A DNA stretch of 64,000 nt, from the NCBI GenBank assembly GCA_027577595.1, contig JANBRJ010000047.1, positions 1 to 64,000 on the forward strand, in the 5' to 3' direction. Shown piece by piece: positions 8,139 to 16,594 of the stretch (positions are counted from its first letter, which is position 1; each line of letters begins with the position of its first letter). Under the pieces are notes generated by a model. It searched no databases. It had not been told where the DNA came from and saw only the letters and a program-made list of their open reading frames with translations. This stretch comes from Coemansia sp. RSA 487 (lineage: Eukaryota; Kickxellomycota; Kickxellomycetes; Kickxellales; Kickxellaceae). A program made the translations under genes and the position numbers.

Positions 8139-9710
8139 ATGCCACCTCGTACACCGTCACCGTTTCAACCACACCACAAGCAGAAGGCAGCGCCGGGCGA
8201 CGCAGGGCTTGGCTTCGGCGGGCGGCGGATGGGCAAGCTGCCGACATGCACGGTTGGCGAGCTGCGCAGACGTATCGGCGAGGGAGAGTATCTGGTGATA
8301 ATAAACGGGCTGGTGTGCAAGCTTAACGGGTTCGTCAACAAGCACCCTGGCGGCCCGCTTGCTATCCAGCACATGATCGGGCGCGACGCAACCGACGAAG
8401 TGACCAGCATGCACCCGCGCGAGGTCCTGGACGACCGCGTGCCGCGCTGGGCCGTTGCGCGGTTCGTGCCGGACGCCAGCTACGGAAAGCACGCGGTGTC
8501 GTTTGTCGAGGATATGCAGCTCCCGTACTCGGCGGCACGGAGCGCAAGCACGGATGGCGAGCACTACCCGCAGCCCGGCGGCACAGCAAGAGCAGGGCTC
8601 GACTACGCGGCCATCCAGCGCGACTACCGCAAGCTGGGCGCGCACCTGCATGCGGCGGGGTTCTACCAGTGCCGCTACCGCGACTACGCGTACGAGGCGG
8701 TGCGGTACGCAGGGCTGTTTGCGGGGGCGGTTGGGCTGGTTCTGGCAGGGCCGCACAGCGCATGGACGTATCTGGCGGCGGCCGTCAGCACGGCGATGCT
8801 GTGGCAGCAGCTGGCGTTCTTTGCGCACGACCTGGGGCACAACGAGCTCACGGGGCGGCGGCGCTTCGACATGGTGCTGGGGATCTGCGTGGCGGACCTG
8901 CTTGGCGGGCTTAGCGTCGGGTGGTGGAAGAAGAACCACAACACGCACCACATCGTCACCAACGACGTCGACAACGATCCCGACATCCAGCACCTGCCGT
9001 TCTTCGCTGTGTCGACGCGCCTCTTCGAGAGCCGCTACTCGACGTACTACCAGCGCGTGATGCGGTTTGACGCTGCTGCGCGCGTGCTGGTTGCACTGCA
9101 GGACAAGCTGTACTACCCCATCATGTGCTTTGCGCGGTACAACCTGTATGTACAGAGCTGGAGCTATCTGGCCTTCAGCGCCTTTGCGCCGTTCCGCTGG
9201 CTGGAGATCGGGTGCATTGCGCTGTTCTTCGTGTGGTTCGGCAATCTTGTAGCACAGATCCCGACGTGGCCGCTGCGCGTGCTGTATGTGGCGGTGGCCA
9301 ACTCCATCTCCGCCGTCATCCACATCCAGATCACGCTGTCGCACTTTGCAATGTCCACCGAGTCGCCCGACCCTGTGCGCGAGTGCTACGCCGCGCGCCA
9401 GATCCGCACCACCATGGACGTCGCCTGCCCGCGCTGGCTCGACTGGTTCCACGGCGGGCTCCAGTTCCAGGTCGAGCACCACTTGTTCCCGCGCGTTCCG
9501 CGCCACAGGCTGCGCGACGTGCAGCCCCTGGTCAAGGCGCTGTGCCGCAAGCACAACATGGACTTTATGGAGTTCTCCTTCATCGACGGCAACGTCTACA
9601 CCGTCCGGTGGCTGGGCGAGGTCGCCCGCCGTGTCAAGCTGTACAACGGCCACGACAGGCAGCGCGCCATCGACTCCACTGCCAAGAGCCGCATCTCGGC
9701 GCAGCACTAG
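8139..9710 (+). CDS. Cytochrome b5-fused front-end desaturase (delta-8 sphingolipid or delta-6 fatty acid type)
   Basis: Membrane di-iron desaturase of the ER, 523 residues. The N-terminal cytochrome b5 domain (about 35-110) has the heme-binding HPGG at 69-72 and a likely second heme His at 92. The desaturase part has all three histidine boxes: HDLGH at 230-234, HNTHH at 267-271 and QVEHH at 444-448. A Gln in place of the first His of the third box is the mark of front-end desaturases. Hydrophobic segments between and around the boxes fit the usual membrane topology. Fungal relatives are delta-8 sphingolipid desaturases (glucosylceramide synthesis) and delta-6/delta-5 fatty acid desaturases; the sequence alone does not decide which. 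The N-terminus carries about 30 extra residues before the b5 domain. A long open frame on the opposite strand is a shadow of the high GC content. Confidence 0.92.
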   Translation: MPPRTPSPFQPHHKQKAAPGDAGLGFGGRRMGKLPTCTVGELRRRIGEGEYLVIINGLVCKLNGFVNKHPGGPLAIQHMIGRDATDEVTSMHPREVLDDRVPRWAVARFVPDASYGKHAVSFVEDMQLPYSAARSASTDGEHYPQPGGTARAGLDYAAIQRDYRKLGAHLHAAGFYQCRYRDYAYEAVRYAGLFAGAVGLVLAGPHSAWTYLAAAVSTAMLWQQLAFFAHDLGHNELTGRRRFDMVLGICVADLLGGLSVGWWKKNHNTHHIVTNDVDNDPDIQHLPFFAVSTRLFESRYSTYYQRVMRFDAAARVLVALQDKLYYPIMCFARYNLYVQSWSYLAFSAFAPFRWLEIGCIALFFVWFGNLVAQIPTWPLRVLYVAVANSISAVIHIQITLSHFAMSTESPDPVRECYAARQIRTTMDVACPRWLDWFHGGLQFQVEHHLFPRVPRHRLRDVQPLVKALCRKHNMDFMEFSFIDGNVYTVRWLGEVARRVKLYNGHDRQRAIDSTAKSRISAQH

Positions 9711-10045
9711 TTCCTCTTCTCTAGCCTTTGCTTCTTGGTTCCAATACACGTGCCCAGTCCACCAAACCAGCTTCCAAATAAGCCTCTAATCCAGCACCAC
9801 CACCACCAGTCTCCAGATGCACATGCGGACGAAAAGGGGATATGCGTGTGTTTTGAGTGGTGGTTGCTAGAGGGGCGATCAGACGTCTTTGCTTGAAGCC
9901 CTCTTGTCTCTGCTTTTGCTTCCTGTTCTGCTTTCTTTCTGTTTTATTTCATCTCTAACACCAAGCCACACCCGTAGCACCAGACAACTCGCTCGCTCGC
10001 CTCTGCACACTGCACACTACACACTGCACACTGCCCGCTACACCC
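9711..10045 (+). promoter_or_regulatory. 3' end of desaturase and probable promoter/first leader exon of the triple-NDPK gene
   Basis: No gene is seen. CACCAC and GCACACT-type short repeats (about 10004-10035) lie just before the proposed leader intron. No clear TATA box was recognised. Confidence 0.35.
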
Positions 10046-10573
10046 GTAAGTATTCGCCAGCCTCTCTCCCTTTCTCTCTGGAGCCAAGCGCACCAGCCGC
10101 GCTCTGCTGTCTCGCCAGCCCTCGAGCCCAGTCAGCCAGTCTCTCTTTCCGCGCATGTACTCCACGCAAGGCCAAACGCTATAACAGACTGAGGTCTCTT
10201 CTGCGCTCTCTTGCTATATGAAGAAAGCCACTGGCTGTTGTCTCTGTTTGTGATTGATTCCAGAAACAAAACACCGCCATTCTTATTCTTCCTTCTGTTT
10301 AGAGCTCCGCTCCCATGTTTTGTATGCCCATGTCGTGGCGTCTATTGACACTGCTTCCTGCGCCCAGCGACGGCGCTTCATTGTTGTAGCGCTGTCACTG
10401 CTAACAAAAAACTCTTGTTGCGTGTGTGGGAGCCCTGTGCACCGCCTTTCTCTCCCTGAACAGCCAACACCCGCTCTTCTACTGTCAATCCCCCCTTTTG
10501 CACACTTCTTTGCTTTTTGTTGTTGCTGTCGCGTAGCACAACTGCCTACTAACTGAAAGGTCATGATTCCCAG
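10046..10573 (+). other. Intron in the 5' leader of the triple-NDPK gene
   Basis: A donor GTAAGT at 10046 pairs with a perfect TACTAAC branch site at 10547-10553 and an acceptor CCCAG ending at 10573. The 528-base interval contains the ATG at 10563 that would otherwise be the longest-frame start. If the intron is real, that ATG is removed from the mRNA and translation starts at 10800. Confidence 0.65.
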
Positions 10574-10799
10574 CCTTAGTCTGTTTCTAGGTCGTTCGTC
10601 GCAAAAACAGCATTCTAGTTTATTTTCCGGCTCGACTGTAAAGCCCGCTGCTCCCCATCTCGGTTTCTCGCTGCTCTTCGAAGACATAAAGACAAGGGAT
10701 AGTGAGTCCGCTACTAGCTGCCGCGCATCACCCATAAACAAAGGCACCACAACAAGCAGCCGCCCCTACACCAGCTCCAACCCAGATCCCCTCCGCAAA

Positions 10800-13700
10800 A
10801 TGGATGACGACCAGGACGCAAACAGGACATTCGCCATCGTCAAGCCTGATGCGCTGACGCCCTTCAAATACCAGCAGATCGACGCTCTGATCAAGCTCAA
10901 CGAGTTCTCTATTGCCCGCCAGAAGCTCGTCTGGCTGTCCGAGGAATTGGCCGACGCCTTGTTTCCCGAAAAGACATCCGACCCCAGCCGCCAGGAGTGG
11001 CTCGACTACATCACAGGCGCCCCCAGCCTTGCTCTCGAGCTCGAAAAGGTCAACGCTCCGCTCTTCTGGCAGATAACCATGGGTGCCGAAGACCCTGGCG
11101 AAGTTGGCGGCAGTGACACTGATTCCATTCGTGGCATCCTTGCCGTGGACCGCATCCGCAACGCTGTTGATGGCTCACAGGAGCCCGAGGACGCCGCAAA
11201 CCACCTGGCCCTGATATTTTCGGACAAGGTCCCTGCCCTTCCTTACGACAACTTTCTGATGGAGCGAGCCGAGGACGCCCACAGCACGCTTGCCATTCTC
11301 AAGCCTGACATTTCTGGCAATGAAGCAGACGTCTCGCAGGTCATTAGGCGGATCGTTGCGCGTGGATACACCATCAAGGATCGCATTGACATCACACTCT
11401 CGCGCGCACAGGCACATACGTTCTACGCTGAGCACCAGGGTAAGCCGTTCTTTGAAGGTCTTGTGGACTTTATGACGAGCGGTCCAGTCATTGCGCTTTC
11501 GCTTGAAGGCGACGACGTCATCCGCGGTTGGCGCATGATGATTGGCCAAACCGACCCAGACGTAGCCCGTGCGCAGGCTCCACAGTCCATACGGGCCTTG
11601 TTTGGCTCAAACAGTGCCCGGAACGCAGCCCACGGCAGCGAATCTCCCGAGTCTGCGCGGCGCGAGTTGACGTTCTTTTTCTTTCCGAGGATTCAGCCTG
11701 AGGAAGACAGTCTGATGGCCGAGGCAGAGACGCCTGTGGTGCCCACCGAGAGTATCGCAGCCAACGACAGCATTGTACAAAACGGCGACCATGTGCCTGT
11801 CACCGATGCTAGTGGCACACCCGATACCACTACAACACCATGTCCTGCTACTGGCGATAAGAAAAAGAAGAAGCAGAAGAAGCGCCGTAGCAAGCGCAGG
11901 CAGACAACCACCTCTAATAGCGCTGGTCCAGCGGCGGACCTGTCATTCGCACGCGATGCCGCGCATGTATCTGACGAAAGTGATGAGGAAAAGACTCTGG
12001 AATCTACACAGTCCTCTCTGGATCAAACCGAAGGAGACGCAGCTCAAAACGCCAAAGGGATTGAAGATCGCGCTGAAGACAAGCCTGCCTCGGCTGTCAC
12101 CGAAGAGAATGCTGCCAGCGAACCAGTCCTACATCCAGAAGCTCCAGCCAGTGGCAATGTCGACAGCTGCCCTGTCATGGAGCTCGCATTACCCTCAGAC
12201 CCCGCGAACGAGCGTACTTTTGGGCTGATCAAGCCGGATGCGTATCCGCGTTATAGGAAGCAGCTGGTCAAGCACATACTCGATAATGGTCTCGCTGTGA
12301 TTGCGCAAGAGGAGGTCGTGCTGACCCGCGATGCCGCCGAGCGAATCTACGACGGATTGAAGGAATTCCCTGTGTTCTCGCGCGTTATCGACTTTGTGAC
12401 AAGCGGCCCAATTCTGGTATTGGTTCTCGAAGGACACAATGCTGTCGTTAACTGGCGCAGCCTTGTTGGCCCCATCCACCCAAGGACTGCAAAGTTTGAG
12501 GCCCGCAACAGTCTGCGTGCAAAGTATGGCCAGGATGCTCAGAAGAACGCCGTCCACGCGAGTAAGGATCTCCAAGAGGCACAGTACTCGATAAAGGCCG
12601 TATTTTACGACTTGCTGGGCGGCGAGTTCAACATCTTGCAGTCCACTGACGATCCGCTGGCTGTTGTCTTTCCAGCAGAGAAATCGAGCGCGCTGGATGT
12701 GCCCGACCAGAAAATCAAAGCTCCGGATTCTGAAAGGACACCTGAAATGAGCACTGTCCAAGCGATTGTGAATCCTACTGAGCCTGCTCCTGAACAAACT
12801 GTTGAGCAAAAGAATGATAAAGCTACTAATGATGAATTTATTGCGTCAGTACAGAAACCAGAGGTCGAATCAAACACCGCAGCCAGTAACGGAAACGCAG
12901 TAAATGAGGGTCATGTCGAGACGGAGGCTCCAGACACGGTCGGTACTGCTCCTGACGAAACGCATGTAGCACTGGAAACAGAAAAGTCCCTTGCCGAAAC
13001 GTTAGAGTCCCTTTCTGTTGATGATGTGGAGTCAACAGCAGCTGCAAAGGAGATGCAGAAAGCTGAGCCAAATGGCGCGGAACCCACCGTTGTAAATGAG
13101 GACAGCGCTAATAAGACCGATTCTAAGGACGATAACAAGTCTTTAACAGCCTCGTCAACTACTTCTCCACAAAGCAGGACCACACCTACCTCTGAGAAAC
13201 AGTCGACCTTTGGAGGCAGACTTGCATCGTCGCCGTTCCTAAAGGCAGACCGTCAGCTGGCGAATGATCCTGCATCAAGTCCAAAGAGAGTTGGTCGCAT
13301 CAAATCTCCATTCCTTGGGAATGAACGCCAGGAGCCTGTTGCATCTTCGCCATCGAGCACAGCTTCCAAGAGCGTGCGCTTGAGCCCGCTTACCAGTGGC
13401 GCAGATGTCGATGCTGCACCCGAGGATAAACCAAAGGATGAAGCTGTAGTAAATGATGAAGCAAAGGTCGATTCTATCGATGTCAAGGGCGGCAACGTAT
13501 CCAATGATGTGTCGTCTGTTTGTGAAAAGATGGATGGGCTGGGCATTGTATCAAGCGCGCCAAAGGACGAAAAGTCAGACGAAGCCGAATGCAAAGATGT
13601 GGCCAAACCCGATGCTAAGCCCGATTGTAAAGTGGAAGCTAGCGCCGAGCAGGAGGCGCCAGCCAAAAAAGACACCACAGCCGAACCGCAAAAGATGTCT

Positions 13701-15035
13701 GATAAACAACCCAAGGAGATACCAAAAGACAGTGGTGACAAAGATAAGCCTACGCAATCCACGAAACCTGCCAAGGACGCTGCAAAGGCTACGCCCACAG
13801 CTGCCGCTGGTAACAGACCGCCGCAGCGCTCGTTATCTACTCGTGCACCTACACAGCCAGCCCAGCGGCCTCAGCCAGCGGCTTCTTCCGCACAGGGAGC
13901 AGCGCGTAGGGCATCCACACTGGGGCGATCAGCAAAGCCGCTGTCTTCGACCGCTGCACCAGCTGCTGCTTCTGCAGCCAGAGGATCGCGTCGCACAACA
14001 CTTGGCGGCTCCTCTTCCATGGCTGCAGCATCCGCGCCAACTACCACGCGGCCAACAAAGGCTACACAGACCACATCGAGCGTCACGACAAAGCCAGCCC
14101 CAAGAATCGCTAGAGCCGTCCCTTCAGTATCGCTGTCGGCTTCAGGACCAAGTGCCAAGATGCCTGGTTCCAGCGGATCGACATCATTGTCAGCAAATTC
14201 GTCAGTGAGTACTACAGCAAGACCCAGAGCTGTTGCTACACAGTCGTCTTCTGCTAAGGCACCAGTTCCCGCACGACAGCCATCAGTGCCATCCTGCACG
14301 CGAGCTGCACTCAGTGCTACCAGAACTAAAGAGACCGATGATAGTGCTTCGGCCGGCCCAGCATCCAGGCGAGTACTTGCCACGCGCACAGTCGCGCCGA
14401 CACAGACACCGACGTCTTCTGCGCCTACACGGCCTAGAGTTGCGCCGCCTCCGCCAGCAGCAGCAGCAGCAGCAGCAACACTGAACACCGCAAACAGGCG
14501 TACTGCTGCGGCGGGTAGTGTATCGACAACAAAAGCACCGGGCTCCTCAGTGGCGCCAAGACGCGTAGTAGCTCAAGACTCAGCGACAGCCTCCCGCCCT
14601 CGCATTGCACCCACTCGACCATCAGCAGCAGCAAAACCCAACGCAGCTTCGTCCCACACAGCAACCGCCGTGCGTCCGACGCTGACACGGCCTGTGGCGC
14701 CAAGTATGAGCGTTGTGTCGACAGCATCATCGCGCGCAAGGGCGGCAAAGGCAGCAGAGGCCAGAGCAGCAGAAGCAAAGGCAGCAGGGGCAAAGACAGC
14801 CGGTGTAGCGAGATCGGCAACTCGCCCACTGACGCGCCCGATAACCCGTCCTGTAGCTAGGACGCCGTCATCGGCAGGTTCGGTTGCAAGACGAACAGCT
14901 GCTAATGGTGCACGCGTTACAACTTCAACTAAGGCAGAGGAGGAGCAGCCATCGGCGGCAGCCCAAACGGAATCCAAGGATGATGTCTCTCCGAGTGTCA
15001 AAGACAATGATAATGCGGCTAAGGCTAACAGCTAA
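10800..15035 (+). CDS. Triple nucleoside diphosphate kinase-domain protein with long basic low-complexity tail
   Basis: A 1411-residue protein with three NDPK-like domains at about 8-142, 161-295 and 471-605. Each has the KPD motif near its start (IVKPDA, ILKPDI, LIKPDA). The phospho-accepting His of the R/K-N-A-x-H-x-S motif is present in domain 2 (H278) and domain 3 (H586), but replaced by Asp in domain 1 (D124), so domain 1 is probably inactive. A Lys/Arg cluster (KKKKKQKKRRSKRR, 354-367) looks like a nuclear or RNA/microtubule-binding signal. After about 610 the protein is acidic and Ser/Thr-rich, then from about 1000 a strongly basic Ala/Pro/Ser/Thr/Arg tail. Multi-NDPK proteins are best known from cilia and flagella (NME5, NME7, NME8 families), so one in a fungus that appears non-flagellate is odd. 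The start is the ATG with good context (CAAAATGG) after the proposed leader intron; an upstream ATG would add 79 residues. Confidence 0.85.
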   Translation: MDDDQDANRTFAIVKPDALTPFKYQQIDALIKLNEFSIARQKLVWLSEELADALFPEKTSDPSRQEWLDYITGAPSLALELEKVNAPLFWQITMGAEDPGEVGGSDTDSIRGILAVDRIRNAVDGSQEPEDAANHLALIFSDKVPALPYDNFLMERAEDAHSTLAILKPDISGNEADVSQVIRRIVARGYTIKDRIDITLSRAQAHTFYAEHQGKPFFEGLVDFMTSGPVIALSLEGDDVIRGWRMMIGQTDPDVARAQAPQSIRALFGSNSARNAAHGSESPESARRELTFFFFPRIQPEEDSLMAEAETPVVPTESIAANDSIVQNGDHVPVTDASGTPDTTTTPCPATGDKKKKKQKKRRSKRRQTTTSNSAGPAADLSFARDAAHVSDESDEEKTLESTQSSLDQTEGDAAQNAKGIEDRAEDKPASAVTEENAASEPVLHPEAPASGNVDSCPVMELALPSDPANERTFGLIKPDAYPRYRKQLVKHILDNGLAVIAQEEVVLTRDAAERIYDGLKEFPVFSRVIDFVTSGPILVLVLEGHNAVVNWRSLVGPIHPRTAKFEARNSLRAKYGQDAQKNAVHASKDLQEAQYSIKAVFYDLLGGEFNILQSTDDPLAVVFPAEKSSALDVPDQKIKAPDSERTPEMSTVQAIVNPTEPAPEQTVEQKNDKATNDEFIASVQKPEVESNTAASNGNAVNEGHVETEAPDTVGTAPDETHVALETEKSLAETLESLSVDDVESTAAAKEMQKAEPNGAEPTVVNEDSANKTDSKDDNKSLTASSTTSPQSRTTPTSEKQSTFGGRLASSPFLKADRQLANDPASSPKRVGRIKSPFLGNERQEPVASSPSSTASKSVRLSPLTSGADVDAAPEDKPKDEAVVNDEAKVDSIDVKGGNVSNDVSSVCEKMDGLGIVSSAPKDEKSDEAECKDVAKPDAKPDCKVEASAEQEAPAKKDTTAEPQKMSDKQPKEIPKDSGDKDKPTQSTKPAKDAAKATPTAAAGNRPPQRSLSTRAPTQPAQRPQPAASSAQGAARRASTLGRSAKPLSSTAAPAAASAARGSRRTTLGGSSSMAAASAPTTTRPTKATQTTSSVTTKPAPRIARAVPSVSLSASGPSAKMPGSSGSTSLSANSSVSTTARPRAVATQSSSAKAPVPARQPSVPSCTRAALSATRTKETDDSASAGPASRRVLATRTVAPTQTPTSSAPTRPRVAPPPPAAAAAAATLNTANRRTAAAGSVSTTKAPGSSVAPRRVVAQDSATASRPRIAPTRPSAAAKPNAASSHTATAVRPTLTRPVAPSMSVVSTASSRARAAKAAEARAAEAKAAGAKTAGVARSATRPLTRPITRPVARTPSSAGSVARRTAANGARVTTSTKAEEEQPSAAAQTESKDDVSPSVKDNDNAAKANS

Positions 15036-15375
15036 AGGCTTGTCGGTCTGAATATCAATCCAATCCGTTTCTTTTACAAGGATCTTTGAAGAGTTTAGCA
15101 TTTAGCTGGGATAAACGCCAGTGTGCACACGTGCGAAATGTGTGTTGCTTGGCTTGAAATTCTGTTTCGCACAGACCACGTGCCACCTTTTTGTCAGGCG
15201 TCAGCAAAGAAAGCAGAAAGGCGGTTCAATTATACCTTTTCACTCTTTCTATTCTGCTCTGCTATTCTACCATTCTACCATTCTTTTTTATCTGTTGCTA
15301 AATATTTAAAAACATATATTCTATTGTCTCCTACCACACCAGCTCCCGTCAGATTTACTCGGGCAACGCGGACAC
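15036..15375 (+). other. Gap between the triple-NDPK and PQ-loop genes
   Basis: No gene is seen. The right half is A/T-rich (TAAATATTTAAAAACATATATTC, about 15298-15320) and probably holds the promoter of the PQ-loop gene. Confidence 0.4.
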
Positions 15376-16344
15376 ATGCATCTCATTCCCTTTGACCCTG
15401 CTGTTTGCAAGGAGACGCCATCGCCGCAGAACACAATTCTGACCGCATTGCTTTGCATTGGAACTTTTCTGTCGTATCTCCCGCAGCATATCAAAATTGT
15501 CAGCCGGCGGTCTAGCGATGGCATAAGTCCGTATTTTATCCTTCTTGGTACGGCGGGCGCTGGCTCCAATATCACAAACATCATTCTTCTGCAGTTTATA
15601 GCGCTGCAATGCTGCACCGTCCAGACACCGGGTGTTTGCGTGGCTAGTCTGCTAGGAATTGTACAGGTCTTTATCCAAGGCTCAATGTTCTATATCACGT
15701 TCATTCTATACATGTGGTTCTTCCCGCGCGACAACAAATACAAAACTGTCAGCACAGCAGCTGCTAGTTCTGACGGAAACGGCACAGCAGCGAACAATGG
15801 CGAGCCAGCTGAAGAGAACCGACCGCTGCTTTCGCCCGGAACCACATCAAAACAGCCCACAGTCGAATGGCAGACAGCACTTTGGGTGACATCGGCAGTC
15901 GTCACGCATGCGACAGTTTGTATTCTTATGAGTACGCTGCTGGTGGCAGTGGTCGGGCCGTACGCAGCGCCTACGCGCACGTGGGCCAGCCTTTTGGGAT
16001 TGTTCAGTCTGTGCCTGACATGTATCCAGTTCCTGCCGCAGATTCTCAAGACGTGGCGGGCGGGTGTTGTTGGCGCCCTCAGCATCCCGATGATGCTGAT
16101 GCAGACGCCTGGCGGCTATCTGTTTGCATACTCCATTGCCGTCCGCCCGGGCGTCAACTGGTCTAGCTGGATCTCGACTTTTGTTGCGGCAACGCTACAA
16201 GGCGTGCTGCTTGTCATTTGTCTGGTGTTTGACGCCCGCGAGAAGAGACAGCGTGCAGTTATCGACATTCCTGATACCCACGCAGTGCAGCCGTCCGAAC
16301 AAGCAGCACAACCGTCCGAACAAGCATCGTCGCCCCAAGCATAA
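15376..16344 (+). CDS. PQ-loop repeat membrane protein
   Basis: A 322-residue polytopic membrane protein with two PQ-loop motifs: TFLSYLPQHIKIVSRRSSDG at about residues 31-50, and a second (QFLPQILKTWRAG) at about 219-231. About seven hydrophobic segments fit the MtN3/cystinosin/SWEET-like fold. Fungal members include vacuolar cationic amino acid exporters (Ypq type) and less-studied paralogs. The loop after the third or fourth segment is hydrophilic and Asn/Ser-rich. The C-terminus has a short tandem duplication (PSEQAAQ then PSEQASS). The substrate cannot be told from the sequence. Confidence 0.85.
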   Translation: MHLIPFDPAVCKETPSPQNTILTALLCIGTFLSYLPQHIKIVSRRSSDGISPYFILLGTAGAGSNITNIILLQFIALQCCTVQTPGVCVASLLGIVQVFIQGSMFYITFILYMWFFPRDNKYKTVSTAAASSDGNGTAANNGEPAEENRPLLSPGTTSKQPTVEWQTALWVTSAVVTHATVCILMSTLLVAVVGPYAAPTRTWASLLGLFSLCLTCIQFLPQILKTWRAGVVGALSIPMMLMQTPGGYLFAYSIAVRPGVNWSSWISTFVAATLQGVLLVICLVFDAREKRQRAVIDIPDTHAVQPSEQAAQPSEQASSPQA

Positions 16345-16594
16345 GATATACATTCTCTTCTCAGAGGGACAATGCCAGCCATTGGCCATTGTCTTCTCTA
16401 TAGTCTCGTGACATTAGCTGTATCCTATCTCCAAATACACTTTTCGTAAACATTTCTTCCCCCTTTCCCCCTTTTTGCCCAGTGTTTCTTTCTGAAAAAT
16501 CCCCCACTTTCTTTTTGCAGTTTTTCTTTTTTGCTTCTATTTCTACTTTTGTTTAAACGCATTCAAAACTCTTATAATAGCTTAAAATGCCACA

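Noticed and set aside
8157-9749. 530-codon open frame antisense to the desaturase
   Set aside because: It mirrors a GC-rich gene whose + strand frame has all three histidine boxes and the HPGG motif. The antisense product has no recognisable features.
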